DNA of 64,000 nt from Mytilus trossulus (taxonomy: Eukaryota > Mollusca > Bivalvia > Mytilida > Mytilidae): the NCBI RefSeq assembly GCF_036588685.1, contig NC_086376.1, forward strand, positions 11,175,911 to 11,239,910. The letters are read 5' to 3'. A program made the translations under genes and the position numbers. Under the pieces are notes generated by a model, which did not search any database, was not told where the DNA came from, and saw only the letters and a list, made by a program, of their open reading frames with translations. This document shows, piece after piece, positions 44,068-58,329 of this stretch. The stretch's first letter is position 1. Every line of letters begins with the position of its first letter.

Positions 44068-47000
44068 ACGGAAAGTGTGATATCATGGCGTGCATGTTTT
44101 TCTCTCGTTGCTATACTGCGCATGATCGGAGGTTAGCTAGCTTTTTTGGACGTTATGGACGATTGATAGCAAAGTATCCATGGCACATCGTCATCTTATC
44201 AATCCTAATAAACTTTCTTTTTGGTGTAGGCATAATAAACTTCGAACTAGAAACAAATATAGAAAAACAGTACTTTCTGGAAAATAGCCAAGCCTTCAAA
44301 GACAGAGCGTTTTTAAGAACACACTTTCCTTCTTCAGAAAACGATTTTCACGCATATTCACTGCCAGACTATGGATGTTTTGTTGAAGTCATCATTAAAT
44401 CAAAAAACGGAAGAAACATTTTCGAGAATCCGGTACTAGCTGAATTTTTTAACATTGACAACCTTATCAAAAATGATATTGTACTGAAAGATGGCAACAT
44501 TTCCACCTATACATTTGAAGATCTGTGCGCCAAGAATAACAAACGCTGTGTTGTATTCGGGGAGGAAGTTCTACATCCTAGTTTTATCTCAAACATGGCA
44601 TCAAAAACTGTCACGTTTCCGCTTTATAAAGATATCTTACTTTCATCTATACTTGCACAGACAACGCTGAAAAATGGCCACGTGATTTCAGCAAATATGG
44701 TGAGATTACGGTATTTTTTGTCGCAGAATCCAAATAGCACTGACAGGTTATCGAAATTGTGGGTGAAAGAATTTATCAATTATATGGAAAATTTCAAAAC
44801 GAACGAGACATCTGTTGTATTTATGTATTATAATGCTATGGAGGACGAGATACAAAAGAGTGCGATGGCGGAAGCACATTTATTTCCTTTAACTTTGCTA
44901 CTAATGATTGTCTACGCCTCTATAGCTACTGCTGGGAAAAGAATTGACTGCATTCATGACTTACAGAATTTAGGACGAATTGGTGTATTTTGTGCTTTAT
45001 TATCGTTGATACCAGCAGTCGGAATCGCCAGTGCTTTTGGTGTTAGATTTATGAATTCTGCTGCAACTATGCCGTTTCTTATCATTGGTAAATATGAATG
45101 TAAATGTAAAAGTAATACGCCTGATCATTCATTATATTATAAAAAAAAATATATAACAGAAGGTATTGTGTAAACTTCGATGAAACTGTAACTTAAAGAC
45201 AAAAAAATACACCCAGAGATCAACAAAAAATCTTCAACAATGAAAAAGTTAAATATTGTTTTATAAATATGACAAGCTTGAAATCGCCATTAGTCTATAC
45301 AAAAGAAAAACAATTTAACATGGGTCTATAACATTCATCCTATACTCTAATTTCCAAAATAGAAAAAAGAAAAACGGCATTTATATATCGCCGTTACATC
45401 TGAGAACGAAGTAAATTAAATATATATGTATATGTTTAAACAATTAGATGTTAATAATACAAAATAAAGAAAGAGTACCACATGCTTGTATCAAGTCGAG
45501 TGTTTCAGTAGTAGATATAATTCTTTTAAAAAAAGGCAGAGTTCTGCTATACCTTGTATTGAAGTGCATTACTAATAATTTACAGTAAACATAGTGTTAA
45601 ATTGTTTAACTCGTATATATCTATGTAGTTTGGTATTATTCTTTTTAATCTTCAGGAATTGGTATAAATGATATGTTTATCATTATGTCTGGGTATGCCG
45701 ATACAATGGATAAAGAGAAAATGAGCATAGACGAAAGAATGAAGCGAACATTGATGACAAGCGGACTTGCCATTACAGTTACCTCCCTTACTGATGTCCT
45801 AACGTTTTTCATTGGTTACACATCTGAATTTAACACAATAAAGAACTTCTGTTTATATGCAGGTAACGAAATATCTCCTACGTTTGATAAACTATATGCC
45901 TCCATCTTAGACAATGGTGGAATTAAGTATTACCCTTGACTTCTTATTTCTGTATTTCCACCCGTTCCATTTTCGTTTCTGCACTCTTACTTAAGTTTTC
46001 CTCATTCAAATTTTATAAAACTCATCTACAATGCTCACTGACCGTTCTAGAGTTATATTCCGCTTTACAACTTGGATAAATACTTTTAAAAAAAATTCCG
46101 GACTTTAACTTTAGTTTTACTCATTTAAATTGTATGAAACCCTTACACAATGCTATTAACCAAAACTTGCATCAAATTTTAGCAGCTAGTCACTTGCCGT
46201 TCTCCAGACATGCCCCCTAACATCATGGAAATTTGCACTTTTTATTTTGGTTTCAACACTCTAACTTCAGTTTGTCTGATCCAGATTATTTGAAGCTCTT
46301 ACACATTACTAATTACCGAAACACGCATACATAATTTGAAATTTTGCAGAATGTCATTAATAGCTCAGGAGGTGCTAGCCTCTAGTGATGTTCCTTTATA
46401 ACTTGGAAAATAGAAAATCATTCATTTTCATCACTCTTACTTCAGTATCATCCAAATTTGTGAAACTCATACATAGTGTGTAAAATTTAAACACAGGCAG
46501 CGTTCGATATTTTCGCAATGAGTCACTTACCGCTCTAGAATTATGGTCCTTTTAAGCTTGGACATTTTCAAAGCTTAAGCGGGGCACTCTCATCACCAGG
46601 TGTTACTTCAATCTGGACAAAGAACAATACCGTAAAACTTTCTTTCTGACCTAGTTGAATTTATATTAAAAAAACACCAGTGATTTTTTGTGTACTTCCA
46701 TCTTAAAATGTAACAATTGTTTCTTTTTATCTTACATGTTATGGTTGGTTAATAGTAAATATAGATAAGAAACCGGCTGAACATATTTCTTTACTCAAGA
46801 TTTACATTTGAAAAAAAATCCTTTGTTCGCCTGGAAAAGAGTAAACCTAAAAATAATTAATTTGTGGTTAATAAAACATATCATAATTTGTATTGTTAAA
46901 GAAAAAATATACAGCTTATATTGAAATAAAAAGATGAGATATGATTGTCAATGAGACAACTATCTACGAAAAGATGCTGACTAGACAAATATAAAATTAT

Positions 47001-47141
47001 GGCCTCTTTATGGCTATGCTTCAACAAGGAAAAAACCTGATACTGTATATATAGTAAAAGAATTTGCAAAAGAAAATTAATTTGAATAATCGGTTATTTG
47101 AATAAAACTGATGTCATTTCAAACTAACTGTAATATGTGTC

Positions 47142-47173
<32 letters not shown>

Positions 47174-49075
47174 CGAAATCTAAGAACCATCAACGGTTTC
47201 ATTACCGATGGTTTCACAAACCAAGTCGTCGTGTCTTAACTGTATTGTCATACATGTCCAGGGTGTAATTTTGTTTAAATTTACTGTTCAAACAGCTATC
47301 ATATAGCTACTCCGTTATTGATTTGGCAAGTATTTTGTTTCGGTTCGAGTGCAACCAATGAGTTATAGATCTGGGAAAACCGGTTACAATTTTATATTTT
47401 GAGTCCTCAATGCTCTTCAACCTTGTAATTTAATTGGCTTTTAAAACTGGTTGACGAAACGCGCATTTGGCATATACAGTTTTGACCCTGGTATATTTGA
47501 TAAATTTTATTTTAATCCGGTTTTGGTGTGATCTTTCTTAGTTATAATAGAAATTTTACAAAATGTGTAATATTTTTTCATGCTTTTGTAGGAATTGCAG
47601 TCTTCTTTTGTTATCTTAATCAACTAACTATTCTTGCACCGTGTCTGGTCATACATCAACGCCGGATAGACAGCATGAAACATTCTTATACATGTCACGT
47701 GACAAAACCTAGAAAACAGCTTAGAAAAGAAGGAAGATCATCGTGTTATGTTACATGTTGTTCAGGAGAAAAACCAGTCAGCCGTTCGGAGACGGAAAGT
47801 ATTCTTGAAACCTACCCAAAACGTGTTGTTCAATTTTTAGTCCATAATAAGATTTCAAGATTAGTTATACTAGCTGTGTACGCAACATATATAACTTTTT
47901 CAATTCTAGGAGTGCAATCTATCAAGCAATCAACAAAATATTCCGAGCTAGCAATTGAAGGTTCCAATTATTACACAGCTAATGTTTGGGACTATGATAA
48001 TTATCCTCTAGAATTACCGTTCCAAATTGTGTTCACAGGACCTGTTAAATATGAAAAGATAGAGATACGAGAATCCATTGATGAAATAGTGAAGAAGTTG
48101 AAAAATAATTCTTTAGTTCGAAATGACTTTGAAGTAAACTGGTTGTCATCATTCATTCAATATGACGGAGATAATATTCACGGAAATAATTTCTATACAA
48201 GATTAAAACAGTTTGTAAATATGACAAATGCATTCAAGAATGATATAGTGTATTCTGACGATGGAGAATCAGTTATAGCATCGAGGATATATTTATTTAG
48301 TAGAAATATTAGATCAACCGAGCTTCAAGCAGAATTTCTTTTATTTGCGAGAGCCATTGCTGAGTCATCGGGTTTACCATGTACCATATACACACCCATA
48401 TTTGTGTTCTGCGAACAATATATCGTATTGATTAGCAGTACACTAAAAACTGTAGGTTTTGCTGTAACAGCAATGTTTATTGTCACGTGTATATTTATGC
48501 CTCATCCTTCTATTGTCTTGATCGTCACAACTTCAATGATTTCTATTCTTCTTGGTGTTTTCGGATTTTTAAAACTGTGGGGACTTGATATCAGTGTTGT
48601 GACAATGATAGAATTAATTATTTCTGTTGGTTTTTCTGTTGACTTTAGTGCGCATATTTGTCACGCATATTTGTCATCGACGTCACGTGATAAACAAAGC
48701 AGAGTTAGAGAAGCCATTGAACTTGCTGGTGGACCAATTATTAATGGTGGATTATCAACAATTGTTGGACTTTCTATGTTACTTTTATCTAAAAGTTTTA
48801 TATTTCAATCTTTCTTTAAAGTTTTATTTTTGGTCGTTGCTTTTGGACTTCTTCACGGGGTGATTATCTTGCCTATAATTCTTTCATTTATTGGACCTAA
48901 AGTTCGTATTTTGCCAGAAGGAAAAGCCAATGCCATCATTCAGTCATTACTTTACAATAAACCAGTGGAGCCTGCGTTAAAACCATTAATTTTAAGTACC
49001 GAAGGCAACTGTGATGATTCAAACGAACCAAGGAATCACGTTAAATGTGTACAAAATGGTTTAGATCGGACTTAA
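44068..49075 (+). CDS. Patched-domain (PTCHD/PTR-like) 12-TM protein, three coding exons
   Basis: Exons 44068-45087 (ATG at 44085 after a TTTTTCAG acceptor, so a 5' UTR exon lies upstream), 45656-45862 and 47592-49075. Introns are phase 1 with GT-AG ends; the joined frame is exactly 898 codons (897 residues), typical for the family. TM1 at about 33-51, a large luminal/extracellular loop, then TM2-6 as a sterol-sensing-like domain (about 264-425) with GIGINDMF in TM4. A second half follows with TM7, a second loop and TM8-12, including GFSVDFSAH, the C-terminal hallmark of Patched-related proteins. Such RND-fold proteins act at membranes in sterol/lipid handling or Hedgehog-related roles; substrate unknown here. 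TM4 has N-D where D-D is common. Related to PTCHD3 or nematode PTR/daf-6; not assigned more closely. Confidence 0.88.
45975..46570 (+). repeat. Degenerate tandem repeat (four units) in intron 2 of the Patched-like gene
   Basis: CACTCTTACTT-type starts occur at about 45982, 46102, 46256 and 46432. Each is followed by a TGAAACTCATACACAATG-like block and usually a GTCACTTGCCGTTCTAGA-like block and a TTTATAACTTGGA-like block. The unit is about 120-175 bp and strongly diverged. Confidence 0.65.
47148..47173 (+). repeat. 26-nt A homopolymer in intron 2
   Basis: Uninterrupted A run, possibly the tail of an old retrotransposed piece; no target duplication was found. Confidence 0.7.
47395..47505 (-). 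repeat. GCGCGTTTCGTCTAC repeat, partial
   Basis: Reverse-complement pieces: GAGTCCTCAATGCTCTTCAA, GACGAAACGCGCATTTGGC and CCTGGTATATTTGATAA. Confidence 0.6.
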
Positions 49076-49552
49076 TGAATGGATACATAATATTAAATTT
49101 TGCCATATTGTATAAACAGTTGTTATCAAATTTATTGTATTTTGCCATATTTGAACCATACTAAGCAAACATGATGCAAAATCAGAGATAAAAGTAAAAT
49201 AACAAAAATACCAAACTCACCAGAAAATTTCAAAACGGAAAGTCTTTTATCAAATGACAAGATCAAAAGCTCAAACACATGAAACGATTTAGACCATTTG
49301 ATGATAAAATTAGCATTATTCTTGCGTTTACTTACGCACTACTATTAGAGCAAATTCAATATATTTTAATAGCCGAAAAAAAACTAAAAGTCAAATGAAT
49401 GAAGGCAGCAGTAGTTGACGATGTTCAATTCTGAGAAATCAATCAAAACAAACACACACCACATCTTCCTATATCAATCTAAAACATTTATTCCAGTTTT
49501 CTGAAAAATTTACAGTTTCCCCACCTCTCGCCCTCAAATATTTAACCAGTTA

Positions 49553-49800
49553 TTAAAGGTACCAGGATTATAATTTAGCACGCCAGACACGCGTTTCGTC
49601 TACATAAGACTCATCCGTTCAGTGACGCTAATATCAAAATAGTTATAAAACCAAACAAGTACAAAGTTGAGGAGGATTGAGGATGCACAATTCCAAAAAG
49701 TTGTGCCAATACTGCTGAGGTAATCTATTCCTGGGACAAGAAAATCCTTAGTTGTTTGAAAAATTCAAAGTTTTGTAAACAGGAAATTTAATAAAAATGA
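49553..49800 (+). repeat. GCGCGTTTCGTCTAC repeat, well-kept copy
   Basis: GGTACCAGGATTATAATTTA, CGCGTTTCGTCTACATAAGA, CAAACAAGTACAAAGTTGAG and GTAAACAGGAAATTTA follow the family consensus. Confidence 0.7.
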
Positions 49801-52084
49801 CAACATAATAAGAACATATTATTTCTGAAACATAATCTATTCTTTCCGATAAAAAAAATAATTGGCGAAGGGTGTCGCCACATAGAAAATCATGAAAAGG
49901 TGGAAGATTGATATTTTGTTTTTAGAAAATATGGACGAAAATCAAATCTATTCCTAATTTAGACTGAATCTAAATATTTTATAAATAAGAAGCAGATATA
50001 TAATTTTCGTTTCATACATTAAAATATCACACATATAGCAGTGCATTTCCATTAGTTTACTAAAATAATTGAAGTTAGAAAACACACTTTTAGAGGGTAT
50101 TTTATTGAGGTGCTTGGTTCTACGTGCTGTCCTTATTTTTACAGAACTGGGTTGTTGCCTCGGCTGGTTAACAGTTTCAAAAGGTATCATCAGCTCAGTG
50201 GTCAGCAATTAGGTCCTGACATGATTAATAACAAACCTTTTGGAATGTGCCCGTTTATATAAATTTTCTAAAAGTTCTAAATTAACTAAGGTGTCCCCTT
50301 CCTCAGGAAAAGTTGTTTTGACAAGATTTGAGCTATACATTTTATTTCATTTCTTATTATATAACTCTTGTTTTTTTTTTAAATATTCGGTTCCGAGCGT
50401 TCCTCATGAAGATAAATCCAGAAAAGATCAACGTACGCATTAAATTTATAACGTGTTATTTTCATTTTTATACAAAATATATTTGCTTTTTATGCTATAG
50501 TTTTGGAATGCAGAATGTGAACACGTTAATTTTGGCAAATTTGATTCTCATTTATAACCCATTAAAAAGTACTTTAGAATTTCTATAAAATATAAAGTTT
50601 TAAGTTAAAAACTGATTGAAAGCACGACCATCATCAACTCTATTCAACCAAGTTAATTATAGGTTTTAGTCTTTTTAGTTAATAACTATTTTTCCCTCCT
50701 CAGTAAGACATATAAGATGATGAATTCTGTAAATGTCCCAATGTTGTCTAACAGTTAATGAAAATGTACTTTCGTGTGAAGTTTGAATACTATGTAGCAT
50801 TTTAAAACTAAAATCAGATAAAAAAGGGGGTTGGTTAAATCGTTACATTCCAGCTGTAGAAATAAGACCGTAGTCGGTTATCGGTTGTTAAAGACTTTTA
50901 AAGAGTTTTTCACACACCAAAAACTGTTAATACAGTTCGGCCACAGTATTTTACCAATTTGCAAATCAAATTATCAAAATCCGACAGCAGAGACAAATCG
51001 AAGTAACAAATGAAAATTGTGGGAATCTCACGAACTCAAAAAGAAGAATGACCGGGTGTTGATAAGGTGAAAGTCATCTGCTATTTATGTAACAACCGCA
51101 TGCGGTGTCCAGACTTAGTCAACATGTTACAATGTGAAAAGGACACAATCGGTAAAATTATACATAAGACGACTTTGCTTGATCAAATATTACGTTTTTT
51201 GTTTTGTCGTTTTCATATACTGGGATATTTTGGCAGGAGGAATATGCTTTATTTCTAGTATTGCGTGTCTGCAACTTATTTGTGTTGAAAAAATTGCTAA
51301 GACACCTAATTAAATCTTTTGTTTGTATGGTAAATGTTCTTGGTTTGTGTCCTTACTTAAGTATCTGTTAATACCCGGGTTATAGAATGCTAATTTCATC
51401 CTAGAAAAGTCTTCATTCTAATTCAGGCAATGATCCGGAAGTTGATATTATATTTGATTTCGAAATAAAGGCAAAAGTTATACTAAAAATTCATGGGTTG
51501 AAAAGAAACTAACGAAATCATTCAAAAAACGAAAATCAACTACATTTAAGAGACAAAAATAATCTAGATAAAGATCAGAATATAGAAACTCAAATTGTGT
51601 GTGCTTCACGACATCACCCTCCCCAAGATATATAACGTGGAAAAACACGTATTTGAAACGTTTATTGAATATAGTACTGCAATGCCAAAAGCGCAGCAAC
51701 TCCTTAGAGTATACAACTGTAAGATTAACTGATTAATTCATCAATGAAGCTACACGTGTTTCCTTTGCCAACTTTCTGGTAGTCTTCAAATTCAGTTTAT
51801 AATTTAATTAAATAAATTGAAAATTATAAGACGTTATTATCACCTGTATATAAACTGCTATCATTGATCGGATGGACATAATCAAATACTACTAGTAGTA
51901 CAAGTATTTTGTTTTTGTTTATGTTTTTTTTTATTAAACTATAGCAAACGATAATTTTGTGAAAATGTTATTCTATCTTTGTTTTTACATTTTAGAGATT
52001 AACGAAGAATATGTTTACATCAAATTGAATTTAGTATTGACGTAATGTCACTTTAAAGTGCAGCTAATACACTGCTAAATATGC

Positions 52085-52440
52085 TGCCGATAGCAACTTT
52101 TAGGTCGATGCCACTGCTGGTGGACGTTTCGTTCCAGAAGGTATCACCAGCCTAGTAGTCAGCACCTCGGTGTTGACATGAATATCAATTATATGGTAAT
52201 TTTTATTATCCTGTTATAACACTTTGAATATTTTGAAAAACTAAGTATTTTCTTATCCCATAAGTAGATAACCTTAGCCTTATTGGCACATTTTTTTGGA
52301 ATTTTAGGTCTTCAATGCTCATCAACTTTGTACTTGTTTGGCTTTTTAACTGTTTTGACATGAGGGTCACTGCTGAATCTTATGTAGACGAAGACACGCG
52401 TTTGGCGTATTAAATCCTGGTACCTTTGATAACAATTTTT
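52085..52440 (-). repeat. GCGCGTTTCGTCTAC repeat, near full length
   Basis: Begins with GCCACTGCTGGTGGACGTTT, continues CCTCGGTGTTGACATGAATA and ends GGTACCTTTGATAAC; the reverse complement of the whole family including its tail. Confidence 0.75.
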
Positions 52441-53594
52441 AATGGAATAAACTCAACGGTGAAAACACCCAACACACAAAACTGAATAAGATCTTTACGG
52501 AATCATGGAATCATCCAAAACATCCATTATAGTTGTCAACAAATTTTAAACATCAAACAATGTATTTTTCTATGAAACTACAAAAAATAGAAAGATGAAA
52601 CACCCCATGTTATATATGATAAAGTTAGTTGTCGTGATTTATTATAACGAGAAAGATATTCAAAAATTGATAATGTAGACAATACGTGCTTCAAAATGAA
52701 AATTGAATGCATAAAAGATTATTTGCAGTAGACAAAATTTTAATATTTTTGTCTAACCTGTTGAATATTAAAAGCAATATTAGATGTACAAGTTAAGCTG
52801 CTGACTGTAGATTAAGGGATGAAATCCAAATATTTATAAATAAGAAATATAAACAATGCACAAAAATATAAAAAAATTGAAATACAATATGCAAATTTTA
52901 CTGCTCTAAGAGGGGAAGGCAATTTAAAAAAAGCTGAATTGAAGATTGTTCGTTCCGAAGTTATGGCTTGCATGTACTATTGTGATTGTTAAAGAATTGA
53001 CATAAATGCAATATTATAGTTTCAGGACATTCTGCATACATATATATGCATGATATATCATAATGTTAGTTCTTATTACTGCGGTAAGTAAGTGACTTTA
53101 TTTTGAAATTTCGCTGTTTTTCGAAGGTATAAATGGAAATAGATTATTACCATTTCAGAAACTGTTCCATATATATCTAAATAGTATAACCGTATCTGAC
53201 ACCAGAACGCGATTGTTATTGCAACACTAATAAGTGGTTATTCACATTAATGAAAATCATTATTAATTTTTTGAACATACAGTACATTGTTAATAGCTTA
53301 ACATATCAATCTGAAATCACTTAATTTCAAATTTAGGAACTAAAATCAAGTGTTTCCACAAAAAAGCGAACACTCACAAATATTTTGCACCATTTATAAA
53401 ACCAAATTAAAAAAAAATAATGAAAAGTGAATCATTTGAATGAAATGTTCAATTCAAATAATTAATTGTTTGTTAGTATCAACTTCAAACAACCTATACA
53501 TGTTGTTCAAAAAAGGAGATGTTGTGTGATGTTATGAGACAACTATTGTTCATAATTCAATTAATGTGACTGTAAGCAGATATATATAGATAAA

Positions 53595-53875
53595 AGCAAC
53601 AGTGGTATACCGCATTTCAAATGTCAGGAATCAATTGAAAAGAAACGAATGCGGGTTACAAACTAAAACCGTGGAAAAAACATCAACTATTAGAGGAAAA
53701 TATCGGAACAACAGAAATACTAAAGTGCAACAAAACCAAACGACAACATACATAGACAAGGAATATAAGATAATGATTGCAATATTTCTGACTTTGTACA
53801 GGACATTTAAAGACAAAAAATATGGGTTGTACCAGGTTTTATTGCTAGCCAAACTTCCCACTAACATGTCAATGT
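53595..53875 (+). repeat. Composite repeat: GGCAACAGTRGTATRCCG block joined to a minus-strand TAGCTAGC family fragment
   Basis: GCAACAGTGGTATACCGCAT at the left and TGTACCAGGTTTTATTGC ... TAGCCAAACTTCCCACT at the right, the same order as 17505-17945, so the two blocks may be one larger element. Confidence 0.5.
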
Positions 53876-55194
53876 TAAAAAATATCGCTAAAATGACAAC
53901 TGTACGTGACTAAGTAAAATGTAAAAATCGGTACATCATTTTCAGGCGGCAGAGGAAAAAGAGATTTTGTGGGTTTATGGTTTTCCAGGAGTTGCTTACC
54001 ATAGTTGCAATATACTTCGAAAAATATGGGAGAAAAAGAGAGAGAGAGAGGGCAATGAATGACAGCGCTTAGCCGCGGGACTATTTATGGTGTGCCCTTT
54101 TACTTATTATTAGAATAGCTGCTCTATACTATGAAAAGAAAGATGTTTGGGACTTGGCCAGGGCCAGCAGATTTATAAGATATAGGAACAACAGAGAAAG
54201 GAGTAAATGCGTGACCATTATACCAATCTGCTCGTTTTTTTCATGCCGAGGCTTACAGGTCAGATAATTAATGCCATACGCTATTGTATTGATAATATTG
54301 AACGGACGCTAACTTTTCAATTGGCAGGATGCGGTTAATTTATTTTATTCGTTTTAAATTGTGTATACTTTTATTGCCAATATCGGTATGAAAACATCCA
54401 TGGAATTAAGTATCTAAATTGCAATCGACCGTATTTAAATTCTATTGTGAAATAAAATAAAAGTGCGGATTTTATCATTTTAATTGAATTAAAAAAATCT
54501 AATACAAGACAATAAAGATAGATGAAATTTGATGACAATTGATCCTTTTGTGTTTGGACTTTCAAACTTTGGCATTGACACAGTAAAATTAACGTTTAGG
54601 ATGAAGGTTGTTTCTTGATCTCATTTTGGATGAATCAATTTTCCATATAAGTTTTCTTGGAGATTTTTTAGTTTCAAAAAGTGACTTCGTTTTAGTCTGT
54701 TATAAATGAAAGCTAGTTAAATATTAACATTCAAACATATTATCCAGCCGACGTAACTATTCTAAGACCATTACGAGTTCTTGCGATTTTCACATTTTAA
54801 AGGTTTTACTCACATAAATTTGATTCTTCCTAATAGATTTATGAGATTTGAACGTTACTATTTGCCTATATAATGTATATATAAACCAAAGGATGTTTCG
54901 TTTTTGTTTAATTCAATATTCCAACAAATCTAGTTAATGTTAATGATGAGTTTCTTCACTTTACAAAGGTAAAAACAGGTTTCTTGAATTCCAATTGTCA
55001 TATATTCAATAAATGGCAATCATTTAATTACTAGACACATCTTGAATACCTGGTGTGTTTATTAGCCTTTTGAGGTAGCTTCTTTGTTCTTTCATATGTG
55101 GAAGATTATTGATGATTTTTGTTTGTTCAATTCGATTACCTAAAATTTTAAATTAACTTTACAAATTTGACTACTCCGACTCTTTTTTCTATAT

Positions 55195-55375
55195 AAATAA
55201 AGGCAACAGTGGTATACCGCTGTTCAAAACTCATAAATCCATGGGGGAAAAAATCTGGGTAACAGACTAAAACCGGGGGAAACGCATTATATATAAGAGG
55301 AAAACAACGACATAACACTAAAATGTAACACACACAGAAACGGACCGAACATCAGACAAAATCCTACGAGAATAA
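55195..55375 (+). repeat. Dispersed repeat, GGCAACAGTRGTATRCCG family
   Basis: GGCAACAGTGGTATACCGCT, GGGGGAAACGCATTATATAT and CACACAGAAACGGACCGAAC. Confidence 0.6.
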
Positions 55376-56514
55376 TGTTTTTTAGGAGCTGCCACACTAA
55401 AAACTTTGAACCGTCAATGATATTATAAGTACTCGATTATGATGACCAGAGATTTCATAAAAAAAGGTACTTGTCTTTGGAAGTTTGAACCTTTGTAATT
55501 TAATTTATGGTTTTCAAATTTTTCATTTAATTCTCGATGTATTTTTTTCATATCTGTTAACGTTTTCAGAAGGTTTTAGTTCAAAACAGCTTCATTTTTT
55601 TTTATGTTTTGTTCTTTTAAAATGTTTATATATTTCTGTATAAACCTATCAAATATGATCTTAATATTTGCATTGATGAAATGTGGGAAACGTACACATA
55701 TTCCAAAAGTATTATTTTATTACAAATTAATGGCTTAATGAACTGTCAGTTGCTAAATAAATTTTAAAACCTACTTAAGTTCTAGTGTTACGATTGGCTT
55801 TGATGAACTAACTAATTTAATATGTCTTTGATGACTAGAGAGATTAATTTCAGGATTTTATTCCTCATAATATTGATTCAGTAAATATTAATTTTCGATC
55901 CTTTTATCCGTTTGCCTTGATTTTATGAAAATTGTTTTGATGAGGAAAATAAGTAAGATAAAAAGTGAACTCTAATGAAAAACAATGAAAATATTTTAAT
56001 CAATGAATTTCATTATTCTTTTTGATTGAATAAAGATTGAGTTTGTACTTTATCGATGAAGTCAAAAAATAATATACCATTTAATGTAATTTCTCTTTTT
56101 CAGCCGATTAACATAATTTCAGATTGTTTTTATTTGCTATATTTACAATGTGTAGTTAGTTTGATCTTAGCTTTTCCTTGGCCATTACAGAATCAGATTA
56201 CATCACTAAATCACATTCAGCACAATATTTCTTCACTTTTGATACTCCGAGTTTAAATATAAAAACGTTATACAAGCCTTGAGTTGTAACATTTTTGTCG
56301 TGTAGAAATATCGTATCAAACTCGGTACAGAGGTCGGATTTATATGGCAAAACTTTGTTCGGATATTTATTGATGATATGTATTTTCTTTTTCAAATATT
56401 TGAAGCCTCTGGCCTTTGTTAGTCTTGTATTATTTTTTTATTTTTTTTAGTTTCTTAAAATTATGACCGAATTGTAATTTGTATAGCAATTCAAAATTAC
56501 AACACTTTACCCTA

Positions 56515-56780
56515 AGCATGACAACGACTATAAAAGAGGGACGAACGATACCAGAGGGACATTCAAATCATAAATCGAAAATAAACTGACAACGCCATGG
56601 CTAAAAATAAAAAAGACAAACAGACAAACAACAGAACACATGAAGCATCATAAAAAACTAAAGAATAAGCAACACAAACCCCACCAAAAACCAGGGGTAA
56701 TCTCAGATGCTCCGGAAGGGTAAGCTGGTCCTGCTCTATATGTGGCACCCGTCGTGTTGCTTATTTTATAACAAATAACA
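56515..56780 (-). repeat. Dispersed repeat, CCATGGCGTTGTCAGTTT family
   Basis: AGAGGGACGAACGATACCAG, CTGACAACGCCATGGCTAAA and GCTGGTCCTGCTCTATATG are the reverse complement of the plus copies at 11925-12130. Confidence 0.7.
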
Positions 56781-58329
56781 AAACACAGAAAGAAATTAAG
56801 GACTCAGCTTCACGAATAAAAAAAACCCGTGTGATTTCATGTGCTCCATAAGGGAAGTTAATCAATCACAATACATATTTCAAGACATCATTGATTATAA
56901 ATCTGTTTGATCTTTCAATTTTTCACTATGCATTTTGCTCTACATTTTACCATTTCTAATCTGTCAAATCATATATCATTACGATATAACCTTATATTAA
57001 ATTCAAGAGCTGCGTTTTAATTGGTTAACGTTTTTATTATTTGGTGTTGCATAAAAAGCAACTATAAAATCAAGGGATCTCAAATATAAATTTGAAGATC
57101 TTCAGATGATATTACTACACGTTTGTTCATGGCATAATGACATGTGTAAAAGATAATAATGATTGAACAAAGTCCCTGACTTCTGTCGCATATCTCTATT
57201 GAAATAATAAAGCAATTTAGGATGCAACTCTCATATATATTCAAATATTTAAATATCTTTGACTTTCCTTTTTATTGGTTTTAGCGTTCATGATGAACCG
57301 AAATCCAGGAAATCACTTTGAGTTGTGAATGGTAGCTTACGTTTCCCTTTATTGCTGAAGACGTTACTTGTTTAATTTGAAGATATTTGGAATGGGAAGA
57401 AACCTCTTGATTTCCCGTCAGACGGATCATGGTCAAAGCAACTGTTAACATAAAAGTTATTTTTAGTATATGGTATTCCTCAATGAATTGTTACACATTC
57501 ATATAGGTGAATAAGCAATGATATTTCTGGTTACTTCATCCTCTTTTTTCCTTGAAATCAAAAGTCTTTACTCTGGAAAATGTTCAGTGCAGGAACATTA
57601 AAAAGTACTGCCGGGTTTTTCACCTATTATTTATGTGTGATTTATAGTTATTGCCCTCTTTTTAATCATAAAGTAGGCTACTCACGACTTTTGACTTTAT
57701 TTGCTTAGTATCTTATAATATTTTCAGTACTCTGTCTTTCATTTGATATGTTTGCCTGTGTTTATTGTAAAGTTAAAATAAGTAAACTAAGATCAAAGCA
57801 CTTGATACGTACAAACACTAGAAGAAATTGATCTTTGTTTGGGGAAGGGTTATATGATTTCATATTAAGATTGAATTTTAATCATTGTTTTTGAAGGCAA
57901 AATAATGTTCTAGAAATGACGCGTCGAAAAACCAAAAAATCAATATATAACAATGAAATTAAAAGTCATAAGAAACGAGTGACCGGTGAAAAATAATATT
58001 CTTCCAATGCTTAAACCAATGCATACAAACATCAAAAACTTAGTCTTCTGTGCTCGAATTTATCATTTTTTTCGTGTAAATTTCGTATAATCGTCTTGAA
58101 ATTAGGACATGCATATAACGACAAAAGACAGATCTGTACAAAGTCGTCCATGTAACAATTAAAAGGTAAAAATAAAATAGCAACAGCATTCAACAATAAA
58201 AAAAATACATACCGTTTAGACGGTTATGAAAAGCTCCCCACATGAATAATATGAAACAATGTAATTGTGAAACCAAACGGCCTTTTTTTTCTTTTCTTTT
58301 TTTAACAAAAACACAATTAAGGAAAACAA

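Noticed and set aside
48627-48863. 78-codon ORF within the third Patched-like exon
   Set aside because: It overlaps in another frame the TM10-TM12 coding region, which is clearly the real frame.
50240-50588. Overlapping ORFs of 67 and 86 codons
   Set aside because: No motif, no splice support, low-complexity composition and AT-rich context.
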